In this document: one piece after another, positions 1-6,566 of the stretch | Layout: each line of letters begins with the position of its first letter | Position numbering within the stretch: the first letter of the stretch is position 1 | Origin: an uncultured bacterium | Lineage (GTDB): Bacteria > Cyanobacteriota > Vampirovibrionia > Gastranaerophilales > Gastranaerophilaceae | Length of the DNA stretch: 11,017 nt | Assembly (NCBI GenBank): GCA_902772945.1 | Contig: CACYCU010000042.1 | Location: 1-11,017, forward strand | Direction: 5' to 3' | Notes under the pieces: generated by a model | What the model was told of the DNA's origin: nothing | Database searches by the model: none | The model's input: only the letters and a program-made list of their open reading frames with translations | Translations under genes and position numbers: made by a program

Positions 1-1074
1 AGAGTTATACAAGCTGCTAATCATATCAGGTCTTATAAGATCATCATTATCCAAAAACGCTATATATTTCCCTCTTGCAGCAGCAATCGCCGTGTTTCTG
101 GAATCTGCAACACCGCCATTTTCTTTTTGAATTGCTACTATATTTTCATAATTTTTGTCATACCAATCAATAACTTTTTGTGTATCATCAGTACTTCCGT
201 CATTAACAATTATTATTTCCAGATTTGCGAAATCTGACGCCAAAGCACTATCAATACTCCTTGCAATATAATCTTTTGAGTTATACGCAGGAATAATCAG
301 TGATACTTCAGGTTTTTCGTATTTTCTTATACCCAAAACCGCAGGCTTGGATTCTGCAATTATTAATCTGCCATCAGGCGTGTTGACAAATGCTTTTACA
401 ACAAACTTTGTACTTCCTTTAAATTCCGTTAATTCAAGATAATGCCTCAAACCGTCATCCGTTTCAAAAACAGGAATGTTTGAACCGTATGTATATACCA
501 TAAATCCGTCAGCATCACCTTGAAAATTCCATGATAAAAAGAAGTTGAAATTAAATGATTTGTATATCGTAACACTTTTAAAAATATTTTTTGGCGGAAG
601 ATAAGCCTGTGAAGATGCCAAAAATTCTCTGCCTTCATCATTTTTTTTATAAGGTTTAATTTTATATTCCATGTTTTCAACATAATCTGCTGTTATATAT
701 TCTTTTTCAGAATTTTTACAGCCTGCAAAACCGGATTCGTTTTTATAAAGTCTATATCCTTGAGCATCTTTAAATTTGCTGTAAAAGAATTTTATTTTTT
801 CCCCGTCTTCAATTCGGCTTACTATATCTATATTGTCAAAATTAAATTGTCTTTTGGAAGATTCATCAATAACTTTTCCGTCCTTTATAGCCTGAACAAA
901 ACATTCACCTTCGCCATAAGGTATTAAAGATAACCGAATCTGCAAAGCATCATATACTCTTGCACATTCATAATATGTATCATCTTTTTTATAGAAAACT
1001 TTATAATAATCTGCTTTTTTGTCAGCCCATTTTATAATTAATTTTGATTCTTTAATTTCTATTCCTAAATCCAT
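1..1074 (-). CDS. Family 2 glycosyltransferase with N-terminal Fn3-like repeats (3' end missing)
   Basis: Reads from ATG at 1074 for 358 codons without a stop and leaves the window at base 1, so the C-terminus is missing. Residues about 255-358 are a GT-A fold family 2 glycosyltransferase start: LIIPAYNSKDYIARSI at 259, VNDGSTDDT at 290-298 (nucleotide-sugar binding), GGVADSRN, and the metal-binding DxD-type motif in FLDNDD at 340-345. Such enzymes transfer a sugar from a nucleotide-sugar to a surface polysaccharide, glycolipid or protein on the cytoplasmic side of the membrane; the acceptor cannot be told here. Residues 1-250 are unusual: three copies of a pattern like ADGYKVY recur at residues 21, 104 and 188, a period of 83-84, as expected for tandem fibronectin-III-like beta-sandwiches. 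No signal peptide or membrane segment is seen in the visible part. AGGAG at 1081-1085 sits 6 bases before the start and supports it. The GT2 call is firm; the Fn3-like call is inferred from spacing and pattern. Confidence 0.9.
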   Translation of the reverse strand, partial: MDLGIEIKESKLIIKWADKKADYYKVFYKKDDTYYECARVYDALQIRLSLIPYGEGECFVQAIKDGKVIDESSKRQFNFDNIDIVSRIEDGEKIKFFYSKFKDAQGYRLYKNESGFAGCKNSEKEYITADYVENMEYKIKPYKKNDEGREFLASSQAYLPPKNIFKSVTIYKSFNFNFFLSWNFQGDADGFMVYTYGSNIPVFETDDGLRHYLELTEFKGSTKFVVKAFVNTPDGRLIIAESKPAVLGIRKYEKPEVSLIIPAYNSKDYIARSIDSALASDFANLEIIIVNDGSTDDTQKVIDWYDKNYENIVAIQKENGGVADSRNTAIAAARGKYIAFLDNDDLIRPDMISSLYNS

Positions 1075-1090
1075 AATTTTCTCCTAATTT

Positions 1091-1118
1091 ATTATAACAA
1101 ATTTTCAAATATGTTCAA
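1091..1118 (-). promoter_or_regulatory. Candidate sigma-70 promoter for the glycosyltransferase
   Basis: On the minus strand TTGAAC (1113-1118) and a perfect TATAAT (1091-1096) are separated by 16 bases. The predicted transcript start is near 1084, only about 10 bases before the ATG, so the AGGAG ribosome site would lie at the very 5' end of the mRNA. Either the leader is very short or another promoter further upstream is used. Confidence 0.5.
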
Positions 1119-1171
1119 TAGATAACAGATTTGTTGAAATTCTATAATGAAAATTTATTCAACTTGACTTA

Positions 1172-1200
1172 TTCAAAAAAATCCTTAAAACATTTATAAT
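1172..1200 (+). promoter_or_regulatory. Candidate sigma-70 promoter for the TPR gene
   Basis: TATAAT at 1195-1200 is a perfect -10 box. The best -35 at normal distance is TTCAAA (1172-1177, 17-base spacer, 4 of 6 matches). A better hexamer, TTGACT at 1164-1169, is 25 bases away and too far for sigma-70. The start would fall near 1207, about 47 bases before the TPR start codon. The divergent glycosyltransferase promoter lies within 60 bases, so the two genes may share control. Confidence 0.45.
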
Positions 1201-1201
1201 T

Positions 1202-1215
1202 CATACGAAAGTATG
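1202..1215. repeat. Small palindrome at the TPR-gene transcription start
   Basis: CATAC and GTATG form a perfect 5-base inverted repeat around GAAA. It sits directly after the -10 box and overlaps the predicted start site. It could be an operator half-site pair or, if transcription begins earlier, a small GNRA-capped hairpin in the 5' leader. A 5-base stem can arise by chance. Confidence 0.3.
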
Positions 1216-1260
1216 AGCACGGAAGGTATTAATTACGGTATAGTAGGAATATTATGTTAA
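1213..1260 (+). CDS. Possible 15-codon leader ORF overlapping the TPR start
   Basis: ATG at 1213 opens a frame encoding MSTEGINYGIVGILC, ending with TAA at 1258-1260. This stop overlaps the TPR start codon (1254-1256) in another frame, a layout suited to translational coupling. There is no Shine-Dalgarno site, but the ATG would be only about 6 bases from the predicted mRNA 5' end. The peptide is rich in Gly and Ile and has no run of a single amino acid, so attenuation is not suggested. It may be chance; reported because the overlap is exact and the promoter lies just upstream. Confidence 0.2.
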   Translation: MSTEGINYGIVGILC

Positions 1261-2726
1261 ACGGGATTTTTCAAAGACCATATTTAGCAAAAGATACAAA
1301 AAGCCTTGTTAAAAGAAAACAAGACAATGAAAACACACCCCAAACCCAACGGGAACAAGAAGCTGATCAAAATTCAAAAAGTAAAGGCTTGCAATATACA
1401 GACAACACGTCATACAAGGAAGAACAACAAGTTGACTGGCGTCAAATGCGTTCTCAAATTCAGGCACAAGCAAGACAAACTACTCAAACCCAAATTGCTC
1501 CGACAAAAGATCTCTCAGGCAGAAGCTCTGTTATAAATATTGCACAAATTATCAAAGATTTTAGAAATACTGTAAGTGCAATAGGAACACCCGACAATCT
1601 GAAAGAAGAGGTCGAAGGCTATTTATCTCTGGTTGAAAAACAAGTTCAAAAAGACGACACTAACGTAAGACTTGTTAAATCAAATTTAAAAAATGCCTCC
1701 TCAATCCTTGATGGCTATATTTCAGAAACTCTGAACAAAGATTCCAAAGTTGTTGAAAACTGGATTGATGCACTGTTTTTACAACAGATTGATTTTAAAT
1801 ATAACGAAGAAGAAATAAATCCTCAATTTTTAGTAAAATTTCCGGAAGGAAGTACTCAAGAAGAAAACAAAGTTGAGGAAAAAACTATAGTTCAAGAAAC
1901 TATTACCGAACCAATTCAACAAGAAATTGAAACTAAATCCAAAGTTGTTGCATTTGTTCCGCAAGATAAAGAATTAAAATCCCTGTTTATACAATCTAAA
2001 AAACTTGCATATGCTCATGAGCCGGAAAAAGCAATTATGAACTTTAGAAAAGCCATAGAACGTGCAGACGAAATCGGTGATATTGAAACAAAATCAAAAA
2101 TTTTCTACGAAGTAGGAAAAATCTATGATGACCATTCTTTCTTTGCCGAAGCTTTAAAAAGTTACAATCAATCAATCCAAAATACAAAAGATAATAACGT
2201 AAAAACAAAAGCACATTATTCAATGGCACAGATTTATGATGATGTAAATCAAATCAAGCCTGCACTTGATCATTATTTCAATTCAATATCTTATGCCGGT
2301 GAAGCCGAAAATCTTGCAGCCCAATCAACTTCATTAACAAAAATGGGTAATATATTTACTGACATGTATGATAACAACGCTTTTGAATATTTTTCAGTAG
2401 CGGATGATTTGGCATCTCAAACAAAAAATGAACGAGTAAAAGGGTTTGTATCAGCAAGCACAGGCAATGCATATGAAGCTTTTGGCGATTCACAAAAAGC
2501 ACTAAAATCATACTCAAATGCCGTAAAACATTATGTTGATGCCGAAGCTCCGTTAAAAGTTGCACAAAATTATACAAAAGCTGCTGATATAATGGTAGAA
2601 TTCAGCAATGTATCAAAAGCTAAAGGTTTGCTTGCTAAAGCTCAAAACTACGCAAGACAAACCGATGATATAAATTTAATGAACGAAATTAATCAAAAAT
2701 TAGATAGCCTTGGATTACTCGGCTAA
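1254..2726 (+). CDS. TPR-repeat protein with Gln-rich N-terminus, function unknown
   Basis: A 490-residue soluble protein without signal peptide or membrane segment. Residues 1-90 are polar, rich in Gln, Lys and Thr, and probably disordered. Residues 91-198 look helical and belong to no family I recognise. An acidic, Gln/Glu-rich linker follows at 199-235. Residues 240-475 carry about six tetratricopeptide-like repeats of 35-40 residues, recognisable by phrases such as EKAIMNFRKAIERA (258-271), AEALKSYNQSI (298-308) and QKALKSYSNAV (414-424). TPR arrays form a superhelical scaffold that binds peptides of partner proteins; the partner here is unknown. AGGA at 1245-1248, 5 bases before ATG, supports the start. 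The gene is alone on its strand, divergent from the glycosyltransferase and convergent with gloA, so context gives no function. TPR assignment is confident, role unknown. Confidence 0.9.
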   Translation: MLNGIFQRPYLAKDTKSLVKRKQDNENTPQTQREQEADQNSKSKGLQYTDNTSYKEEQQVDWRQMRSQIQAQARQTTQTQIAPTKDLSGRSSVINIAQIIKDFRNTVSAIGTPDNLKEEVEGYLSLVEKQVQKDDTNVRLVKSNLKNASSILDGYISETLNKDSKVVENWIDALFLQQIDFKYNEEEINPQFLVKFPEGSTQEENKVEEKTIVQETITEPIQQEIETKSKVVAFVPQDKELKSLFIQSKKLAYAHEPEKAIMNFRKAIERADEIGDIETKSKIFYEVGKIYDDHSFFAEALKSYNQSIQNTKDNNVKTKAHYSMAQIYDDVNQIKPALDHYFNSISYAGEAENLAAQSTSLTKMGNIFTDMYDNNAFEYFSVADDLASQTKNERVKGFVSASTGNAYEAFGDSQKALKSYSNAVKHYVDAEAPLKVAQNYTKAADIMVEFSNVSKAKGLLAKAQNYARQTDDINLMNEINQKLDSLGLLG

Positions 2727-3097
2727 TCTTGAATAATTTCTATCTCGTTTCCGTCAGGATCTTTTATAAAAGCTATTGTTGAACCTGCCTCTTCCATATA
2801 AAAGGGCTCACAAGTATATTCACAGCCAAAAGATTTTAATTTTTCGCCAAATTCATCCATAGAATTTACACCAAACGCCAAATGTCCAAAAGCATCTCCG
2901 TTTTTATAACCATCTTCGGGGGTTTCAAAATTTGCTGTTAATTCTATTTGAGTTTGACCATCTTGGTCACTTAAAAAATATAATACACAATCATCTAACG
3001 TAATCGTTCTTACCAAATTCATATCGAATAATTTTGTATAAAAATCCATAGATTTATCAACATCTTTAACTCTAATCATTACATGTAAAAATTTCAT
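2723..3097 (-). CDS. gloA: Lactoylglutathione lyase-like glyoxalase I (VOC family)
   Basis: A 124-residue VOC-fold protein close in length and sequence to E. coli GloA (135 residues), which isomerises the hemithioacetal of methylglyoxal and glutathione to S-lactoylglutathione as a cytosolic dimer. The two beta-alpha-beta-beta-beta modules are clear: FLHVMIRVKDVDKSMDFYTK at 3-22 and FGHLAFGVNSMDEFGEKL at 70-87. All four metal ligands of the family are present: His5, Glu52 (in QIELT), His72 (in FGHLAF) and Glu120 (in EIEII); the DPDGN turn is at 113-117. The ligand set of a Ni/Co-type GloA is therefore intact. Whether the thiol is glutathione or another low-molecular-weight thiol cannot be read from the sequence. 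ATG overlaps the upstream gene's TGA (ATGA), with a strong AGGAGG just before it, so the two are translated from one mRNA. Its stop overlaps the TPR stop on the other strand. Confidence 0.88.
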   Translation of the reverse strand: MKFLHVMIRVKDVDKSMDFYTKLFDMNLVRTITLDDCVLYFLSDQDGQTQIELTANFETPEDGYKNGDAFGHLAFGVNSMDEFGEKLKSFGCEYTCEPFYMEEAGSTIAFIKDPDGNEIEIIQD

Positions 3098-4221
3098 CTT
3101 TCCTCCTGATCCATATGCGATACTATCCCATTAGAGGCATTTTTATCAATTTCAATAACATGCCTGATAATAGTATGGGACATTAAAAGCAAATACGGAT
3201 TTATTTCATTTGTATTAGACATATTTATTTTTGCTTCCGGTTTTTCCTGTTGAGTATTAACAGTATTCTTAGAAGTTGTTTCAAAAGAAACTACAGATTC
3301 CATAGAATAATGCTTTTCATCACCTTCTATTCGCATTAACAATTCGTCTTTCGGAAACTCCTTTGCACATTCGATATTAACATGGACAGAATTAGAACTT
3401 TCCAAAACTAAGGTTGCTATTACATTTCCATAATTAAGAGTAGTAATAGTAATAATCAAAATACTGTCAGAATCAGCACCTGATGCACCTTGTTCAATTT
3501 CAATATCAAACCCTACACCCTCTTGCAATGGCAGCCAAGGTAAATACAATAGCATTAATAGTTTCATAGTTTGAGCTGCATCATTTTTTGCTGCAGCTGC
3601 AACACTTGCATTAATAAGTTTTGCTGTTTCTTTTAGCTGAGTCATATCCTGAATGCCAAGTTTTGCTGAATTTGCCATTGTTGTTATAAGCTTTGCAATC
3701 GCATCTTTTCCGTTAGCCTGAATCATAGCTGATATATCCATAAGGTTAATCATTCCGCTCGCAGATATCGGAAGATTTCTTAAAGATGTTTGGAATTGCG
3801 TCAATATTGCTTTATTACCGGTCAAAATCATATTCTGAGCCTCTGTTAAAGACAAGCCTTGCAGTTGAGCCAAAATTTGGGCTTGAGTTTGAGAAAGAGC
3901 ATTCCTTTGCATATTAATTTGATTTGCAAATTGTTGATTTAATTGAGCATAAGTCAAATTTCTTTGAATCATATACATCAGTTCATTCATATTTTTAGGC
4001 AATTTCATCATATCTTTTACATATGCAGATTGATCAACATTAGCCATTTCAGCCATTTGCGGAGTTTGTACCTGAGGCTGAGGAGCTGAAGGAGCCTGTG
4101 GTGCCTGAGGTGCAGGTGTAAAGCTTGCCTGCGGAGCTTGAGGCGCTCTATTCTGCGAACTTAAAGTTTGATAATTTACAAACTTTGATATTAAATTGCC
4201 TAAATTACTAATATCAGCCAT
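3094..4221 (-). CDS. Ala/Pro/Gln-rich protein with FliK C-terminal-like domain, function unknown
   Basis: A 375-residue protein with no signal peptide. Residues 1-24 are followed by a low-complexity Ala-Pro-Gln stretch (26-54, APQAPQ repeats). A long helical, Gln/Asn/Met-rich region spans about 75-225. Residues 222-315 read as a beta-rich domain: LLYLPWLPL, then SILIITITTLNYGNVIATLVLESS, then VHVNIECAKEFPKDELLMRI. The 'LP.. ... i.i.t.nyG.v.a.l.l... .v.v.i' rhythm resembles the FliK (flagellar hook-length control) C-terminal domain, and a Pro/Gln/Ala-rich N-terminal half is also FliK-like. A conserved-looking helix, NPYLLLMSHTIIRHVIEID, lies at 341-359. No other flagellar or type III secretion gene is present here, so a function in hook-length control is not supported by context. 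The start lacks a Shine-Dalgarno site and is preceded by a -10 box at leaderless distance. It overlaps gloA by four bases. Confidence 0.8.
   Translation of the reverse strand: MADISNLGNLISKFVNYQTLSSQNRAPQAPQASFTPAPQAPQAPSAPQPQVQTPQMAEMANVDQSAYVKDMMKLPKNMNELMYMIQRNLTYAQLNQQFANQINMQRNALSQTQAQILAQLQGLSLTEAQNMILTGNKAILTQFQTSLRNLPISASGMINLMDISAMIQANGKDAIAKLITTMANSAKLGIQDMTQLKETAKLINASVAAAAKNDAAQTMKLLMLLYLPWLPLQEGVGFDIEIEQGASGADSDSILIITITTLNYGNVIATLVLESSNSVHVNIECAKEFPKDELLMRIEGDEKHYSMESVVSFETTSKNTVNTQQEKPEAKINMSNTNEINPYLLLMSHTIIRHVIEIDKNASNGIVSHMDQEER
3101..3107 (-). promoter_or_regulatory. Strong ribosome binding site of gloA inside the upstream gene
   Basis: Minus-strand AGGAGGA lies within the last codons of the FliK-like gene, 3 to 4 bases before the gloA ATG. 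It fixes the gloA start and allows independent as well as coupled initiation. Confidence 0.75.
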
Positions 4222-4228
4222 AAGTACT

Positions 4229-4256
4229 ATTATACTGAATTTGAGATATTTGTCCA
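4229..4256 (-). promoter_or_regulatory. Near-consensus promoter placed for a leaderless mRNA
   Basis: On the minus strand TGGACA (4251-4256, 5 of 6) and perfect TATAAT (4229-4234) are 16 bases apart. Only 7 bases separate the -10 box from the ATG (4219-4221), so transcription should begin at or next to the start codon. There is no Shine-Dalgarno sequence, which agrees with leaderless translation. The -35 box lies directly after the stop codon of the upstream acetyltransferase, so the FliK-like gene and gloA have their own promoter. Confidence 0.65.
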
Positions 4257-4258
4257 GT

Positions 4259-5278
4259 TTAATTTTTTATGGGCAAATATGATTGCGGATAGTTATAATC
4301 TTCTTTAAATCCTAAATTTCTATACATTTTTAATGCTTGAAAATTATTTGTTTCAGTAGTTGTATTAACTTCAGTAATAGGTTTTTCGCCATTATCAACC
4401 CATTCAAGAAGTTTTTCTACTGATTTTTTCAACATATGTTTTGACAATCCTTTTCCCTGATGAGATTTTTTAATAGAAACAATAGGAATATTTGCAATTC
4501 TTCCGCCTGTCAAATTCATAAAACAAAAACCAACCGGTTCATTATTATAAAGCATTACAGTTGTTGCCTCAGGCAAAAATTCTGCATACAAATCTTTTAC
4601 AATTTTTGTAATTATATCTTGAGTACCTTCAATTGTTTTAAATCTTGGGTCAAAAAGAGCATCCGCACTATCCTCAAAACCCTCCTGAACAACTTCAACT
4701 GCATCATCAAAATATTTGTCATCCCATTCCACAAAACTATAACCTTCTTCAAGTTCATTCAATTGAGCATATTTTAAAATTTCTCTTGAGTTTGTTCCTG
4801 CCATCATAAATCTCAAAACCGCCAATCCTACAAACTTAAATCCATATCTTGCAATATCACCTATAAGATTTTTTTGAGAACCAAGCATCGGATAACAAAC
4901 GATTTTATCTAATCTTTCAGCCTTAGTCAGTTCTAAAAATTTTTTTAATAAATATATTCCTCTCTCAGACATATTCTCCATTTTAAATGAATGAATTATA
5001 TTCAACTCTATAGCTTCCGAAATTGCTGTTGTATAAACCAAAAACGCAACCGGAATAGTGTTTTCAAATAACACAAGACAATCAATCAATCGTTTTTCAA
5101 CAGCATCAATAAATCCCTCAAAATCCAAAGGCTCCAACTCAAATTTGTATTCATCAACTGCTTTTTCGCGAAAATCATTATATACAGGTGCAAACCCTCT
5201 ATAATCATTTGATGTCAAAAGTCTTGCTTCAAATTTTATATCATTTTTTTCATCTTCTTCATGTACATATGGAAGCAT
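4259..5278 (-). CDS. Tandem GNAT-family N-acetyltransferase
   Basis: A 339-residue cytosolic protein about twice the length of a single GNAT domain. The C-terminal half (about 180-339) is a clear GNAT: the beta4 strand IVSIK is followed by the acetyl-CoA pyrophosphate loop KSHQGKGLSKHML (271-283), a Q-x-G-x-G/A type motif, and by NNFQALKMYRNLGFKE (311-326), the usual C-terminal signature. The N-terminal half (about 15-165) has the same strand and helix order and ends in ARYGFKFVGLAVLRFM, but lacks the Gly-rich loop (SFKMENMSERGIYLL at 97-111), so it is probably a non-catalytic repeat, as in other duplicated GNAT enzymes. It would transfer an acetyl group from acetyl-CoA to an amine; the substrate is unknown. 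AAGGA at 5284-5288, 5 bases before ATG, supports the start. It lies downstream of ribBA across a palindromic repeat and may or may not share its transcript. Confidence 0.88.
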   Translation of the reverse strand: MLPYVHEEDEKNDIKFEARLLTSNDYRGFAPVYNDFREKAVDEYKFELEPLDFEGFIDAVEKRLIDCLVLFENTIPVAFLVYTTAISEAIELNIIHSFKMENMSERGIYLLKKFLELTKAERLDKIVCYPMLGSQKNLIGDIARYGFKFVGLAVLRFMMAGTNSREILKYAQLNELEEGYSFVEWDDKYFDDAVEVVQEGFEDSADALFDPRFKTIEGTQDIITKIVKDLYAEFLPEATTVMLYNNEPVGFCFMNLTGGRIANIPIVSIKKSHQGKGLSKHMLKKSVEKLLEWVDNGEKPITEVNTTTETNNFQALKMYRNLGFKEDYNYPQSYLPIKN

Positions 5279-5296
5279 ATTAATCCTTTTTGTTAT

Positions 5297-5350
5297 TCTG
5301 AGCCGATTTTAAATTCTTCGCTTCGCTCAGAGTTATTTGAGGCGAAGAAT
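5297..5350. repeat. Palindromic intergenic repeat between ribBA and the acetyltransferase gene
   Basis: ATTCTTCGC (5313-5321) pairs perfectly with GCGAAGAAT (5342-5350), and inside it CTCA (5326-5329) pairs with TGAG (5338-5341), leaving TTCG as a bulge. A competing pair, TCTGAGC (5297-5303) with GCTCAGA (5325-5331), shares the central arm. The GAGCGAAGCGAAGAAT-like core resembles short palindromic elements that recur between genes in several low-GC genomes. It is richer in GC than its surroundings. It could act as a 3' mRNA stabiliser or weak terminator for ribBA, but no U-run follows on the minus strand. Confidence 0.6.
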
Positions 5351-5357
5351 CACACAA

Positions 5358-6566
5358 TTAAAACATGTGCTGCATTTTTTCTTTTTTGGTTTCCATATAA
5401 CGTTTGTTATACGAATTTATTTGAGGTTCTATTTTAACTATATCATGCACAGTCAATCCGTAACCATTCAAACCGACGATTTTTTTCGGATTATTAGTTA
5501 TCAAACTAAAATTATTAAATCCTAAATCCAAAATTATCTGCGCACCCATACCGTAATCTCTCAAATCAGGTTTAAATCCGAGAGAAATATTTGCTTCAAC
5601 CGTATCCTGTCCAAGTTCTTGCAAATGATACGCTTTTATTTTATTTATAATACCTATTCCACGACCTTCATGGCCTTTCATATAAATCACAGCACCTTTG
5701 CCGTATTCATTAATCATTTGCATTGCGCTATGGAGCTGGTAATTACAATCACATTTTAAACTACCAAATATATCACCTGTCAAACACTCACTATGAACTC
5801 TTATCAGGGGAATTTTGTCCGATCCGTCATCTTTTACAAGAGCAACACTTTCCTGACCTGTAATTTTATTTACATATCCGTAAATATCAAATTCACCAAA
5901 TTGTGTAGGCAAATGAGCTTCTGCTTCACGTGTAACTATTTTTTCTGATTGCAGACGATAAGCAATAAGCTCCGCAACTGATATAAATTTCAAACCATGT
6001 TTTTTTGCAAATTCATAAAGCTCATCACGTTTTGCCATATGACCGTCATGCCCCATAATTTCGCACATCGGCCCTGCCGGAATATGTCCGCAAAGTTTCG
6101 CCATATCAACAACCGCCTCAGTGTGGCCTGTTCTTGTCAATACACCACCTCTCCTTGCAACACAAGGAAAAAGATGCCCCGGACGCCTTAAATCAGAAGG
6201 TTGAGCATCAGGTGCCAAACAAACTTCTATTGTTTTTGCCCTGTCATAAGCTGAAATTCCCGTTGTTACGCCATATTTCTCAGCAGCATCAATACTTACG
6301 GTAAAAGCTGTTTTCATACTTTCGGAATTTTGTTCAACCATCTGCGGAAGCTGCATCTTATCTGCAATTTCAGGTGCGATTGCAAGACATATTAGTCCTT
6401 TTGCATTCTCCGCCATAAATTGGATAATTTCAGGCGTAACCATTTGCCCTGAACATATTATATCGCCTTCATTTTCACGATCTTCATCATCAGCAACGAT
6501 TACCATTTTACCGTTTTTAAAATCTTCTAACGCATCTTCAATTTTATCAAATTTAAAATTTTCCAT
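5358..6566 (-). CDS. ribBA: Bifunctional DHBP synthase / GTP cyclohydrolase II
   Basis: A 402-residue fusion, the usual RibBA length, supplying both entry branches of riboflavin synthesis in the cytosol. Residues 1-205 are RibB, which turns ribulose 5-phosphate into 3,4-dihydroxy-2-butanone 4-phosphate and formate: DDEDRENEGD at 26-35 (acidic active-site loop), RRPGHLFP at 127-134, TRTGHTEA at 144-151 and CEIM with Glu169. Residues 206-402 are RibA, which opens GTP to the diaminopyrimidine and formate: RVHSECLTGDIFGSLKCDC carries the three zinc cysteines (261, 272, 274), HEGRGIG is at 299-305 and LRDYGMGAQI at 335-344, followed by NNPKKIVGL. All key motifs of both halves are intact. The ATG follows the ribE TAA with no base between and has no clear Shine-Dalgarno site, so translation probably depends on ribosomes finishing ribE. 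Confidence 0.97.
   Translation of the reverse strand: MENFKFDKIEDALEDFKNGKMVIVADDEDRENEGDIICSGQMVTPEIIQFMAENAKGLICLAIAPEIADKMQLPQMVEQNSESMKTAFTVSIDAAEKYGVTTGISAYDRAKTIEVCLAPDAQPSDLRRPGHLFPCVARRGGVLTRTGHTEAVVDMAKLCGHIPAGPMCEIMGHDGHMAKRDELYEFAKKHGLKFISVAELIAYRLQSEKIVTREAEAHLPTQFGEFDIYGYVNKITGQESVALVKDDGSDKIPLIRVHSECLTGDIFGSLKCDCNYQLHSAMQMINEYGKGAVIYMKGHEGRGIGIINKIKAYHLQELGQDTVEANISLGFKPDLRDYGMGAQIILDLGFNNFSLITNNPKKIVGLNGYGLTVHDIVKIEPQINSYNKRYMETKKEKMQHMF

Noticed and set aside
447..683. 78-codon ORF on the minus strand inside the glycosyltransferase gene
   Set aside because: It lies in another frame of a gene with clear GT2 and repeat coding pattern, has no ribosome site, and gives a low-complexity peptide.
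1213..1300. Frameshift splitting a longer TPR protein N-terminus
   Set aside because: The 490-codon frame has its own ribosome site at the right distance, and nothing in the upstream 15 codons needs to be joined to it.
4065..4150. Short tandem DNA repeats as a possible mobile or CRISPR-like array
   Set aside because: The repetition is explained by Ala-Pro-Gln codons within the FliK-like gene and stays in frame; units are irregular and without spacers.
4460..4777. 105-codon plus-strand ORF antisense to the acetyltransferase gene
   Set aside because: The opposite strand has strong GNAT motifs; this frame encodes a Cys/Asn/Phe-rich shadow without family resemblance.
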